A DNA stretch of 64,000 nucleotides from Lactobacillus sp. (GTDB lineage: Bacteria > Bacillota > Bacilli > Lactobacillales > Lactobacillaceae): assembly GCA_022483245.1 (NCBI GenBank), contig JAKVNR010000001.1, positions 1,364,001-1,428,000 on the forward strand, given 5' to 3'. Below the pieces are notes generated by a model that had not been told where the DNA came from, did no database searches, and saw only the letters and a list, made by a program, of their open reading frames with translations. Shown piece after piece: positions 63,175 through 64,000 of the stretch. Positions within the stretch are counted from its first letter, which is position 1. Every line of letters starts with the position of its first letter. The position numbers and the translations under genes were made by a program.

Positions 63175-64000
63175 TCAACTCGACAATGAAGCACCTGTTA
63201 CCGAATCAACGTCAATTTTATTTTCAGCAACCATTCTCTTAGGCAAGATTTCTACGGCCTTATGACCATAATCGGCACTTTCAGATTCTTGCAGGATCTC
63301 GACATTCTTAAGTTGATGATCCTTATAAGTTACGCGCACCACCATTTCATCGCCCATACCTAGATCACTCTTACCTAAATATTGATCAGGACCTAAAGTG
63401 ACCTTTAGCGGCTTGGTCTTCTTAGATTTTGGCAACTCGCCTGCCATTTTTGAAGCGCTAGTTTGCACATCGACAGCATCGTCTTTAACTTTAGCCGCAT
63501 TTTCACCTGCGATCTTGCCAAAAATCAGACACTCAGCCATATTGCTTCCGCCCTGATAAAGATTAGTCGCAATGCCGCCTACTTCACCAGCAGAATACAG
63601 ATGCTTAATTGGCTTGCCATTTGTGTCAATCACTTGTGCTTGTGCATTTCTTCTAGGGCCACCTTGCGTATTAAGTATTGATTGTCTCATTGGAACAGCA
63701 TAATATGGACCTGCAGCGAACTTCCGCATCGTTGCAATATTGCGATGTTCTTCATAGTCAAAGCCCTGTTCAACTTGCTGATTGAAGCGGGAGACAGTTG
63801 CATCGAGAGTTCCTTTTTCAAGGCCAATCTTTTCGGCTAATTCGGCAAGATCGTCTGCTTTAATCAAAGCCTTTTGCAAAATTGGCAATACTTTGGCCTT
63901 TGCTAAATCATCATATTGTGCTTGATCAAAGATCAAATATGGCTGTTGCACATCTTCAGGAATCCGCCAAGTTCCGTGACTATAAACGCGGCCATGCCGA
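63175..64000 (-). CDS. FAD-dependent reductase with FMN-binding domain (flavocytochrome c type; 5' partial, early stop)
   Basis: The frame is open to the right edge, so the N-terminus is outside the window. Visible are the end of a FAD_binding_2 domain (LYSAGEVGGIATNLYQGGSN) and a C-terminal FMN_bind domain ending SVTGASLSS. These enzymes reduce fumarate, urocanate or other acceptors outside or inside the membrane. A TGA at 63175-63177 ends it 15 codons early: in the same frame SIKAAVKDALKNVE follows to a TAG at 63130. Since FMN_bind attaches FMN at the SGAT-like threonine/serine, which is kept, the product may still work. Confidence 0.78.
   Translation of the reverse strand, partial: RHGRVYSHGTWRIPEDVQQPYLIFDQAQYDDLAKAKVLPILQKALIKADDLAELAEKIGLEKGTLDATVSRFNQQVEQGFDYEEHRNIATMRKFAAGPYYAVPMRQSILNTQGGPRRNAQAQVIDTNGKPIKHLYSAGEVGGIATNLYQGGSNMAECLIFGKIAGENAAKVKDDAVDVQTSASKMAGELPKSKKTKPLKVTLGPDQYLGKSDLGMGDEMVVRVTYKDHQLKNVEILQESESADYGHKAVEILPKRMVAENKIDVDSVTGASLSS

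Noticed and set aside
1..64000. CRISPR arrays, tRNA or rRNA genes
   Set aside because: No regularly spaced direct repeats, no T-loop/anticodon pattern and no rRNA-like stretch were seen on either strand.

Overview
The window looks like a chromosomal segment of a host-associated Lactobacillus (acidophilus/delbrueckii branch). The evidence is low to medium GC, strong AGGAGG ribosome sites with frequent TTG and GTG starts, YSIRK-type signal peptides, LPQTG sorting signals, SLAP cell-wall domains, Mub-type repeats, and typical lactobacillus genes (oleate hydratase, proline iminopeptidases, LVIS_2131-type membrane protein). Species is not determined. All family assignments come from reading motifs; no search was run.

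Layout. 1-1087: end of a split ThrE-type exporter. 1088-1278: a structured, terminator-ended RNA candidate. 1316-4853: deoxynucleoside catabolism (deoC-deoB-deoD, then a second purine nucleoside phosphorylase with altered active-site residues). 4920-6560: a complete IS5/IS1182-like element. 6787-8559: oleate hydratase. 8628-15353: a decayed acquired island with an istA broken by one stop, an IS30 scrap, a clpL broken by a 13-bp duplication and a frameshift, an IS256 scrap, an orphan DinJ/RelB antitoxin, and plasmid-derived pieces (tyrosine recombinase, excisionase-like gene with a nonsense codon, an oriT-like site, two mobilisation-type coiled-coil genes). 15387-18125: a YSIRK/FIVAR/SLAP surface protein, followed by an Fst-type type I toxin locus that is too short for ordinary gene calling.

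18615-37697 is mostly housekeeping and envelope: aquaporin, an unknown lysine-tailed protein, an NrdI flavodoxin coupled to an NrdF-like protein that has lost five of six metal ligands, a Wzy/O-antigen-ligase-like protein, DUF2187 protein, guanylate-kinase-like protein, NlpC/P60 hydrolase, a BceAB-type ABC pair, HflX, PepI, a phosphatase, a matrixin-like protease, HelD, a C39-like peptidase, an acyltransferase, CoaA and EF-P.

37990-62452 alternates surface proteins with metabolism: a choice-of-anchor-A adhesin whose apparent promoter carries a G8 tract in its spacer, an amino-acid permease, an atypical-sorting-signal Mub protein, MarR and GNAT, a second proline peptidase, an ABC exporter joined to a degenerate SirTM-like protein, xpt under a guanine riboswitch diverging from guaA, three tandem YSIRK-LPQTG proteins, PAP2 phosphatase, a DUF4160 pair, a membrane protein/XRE pair and an aldo-keto reductase. 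The right end holds a terpene-cyclase-like membrane protein behind a flavin reductase whose last codons are cut off by a TGA and whose 5' end lies outside the window.

The strongest candidate for something undescribed is the NrdI plus metal-ligand-less NrdF-like pair (19959-21342). Next are the promoter poly-G tract, the divergent PNP paralogue and the plasmid oriT fossil.
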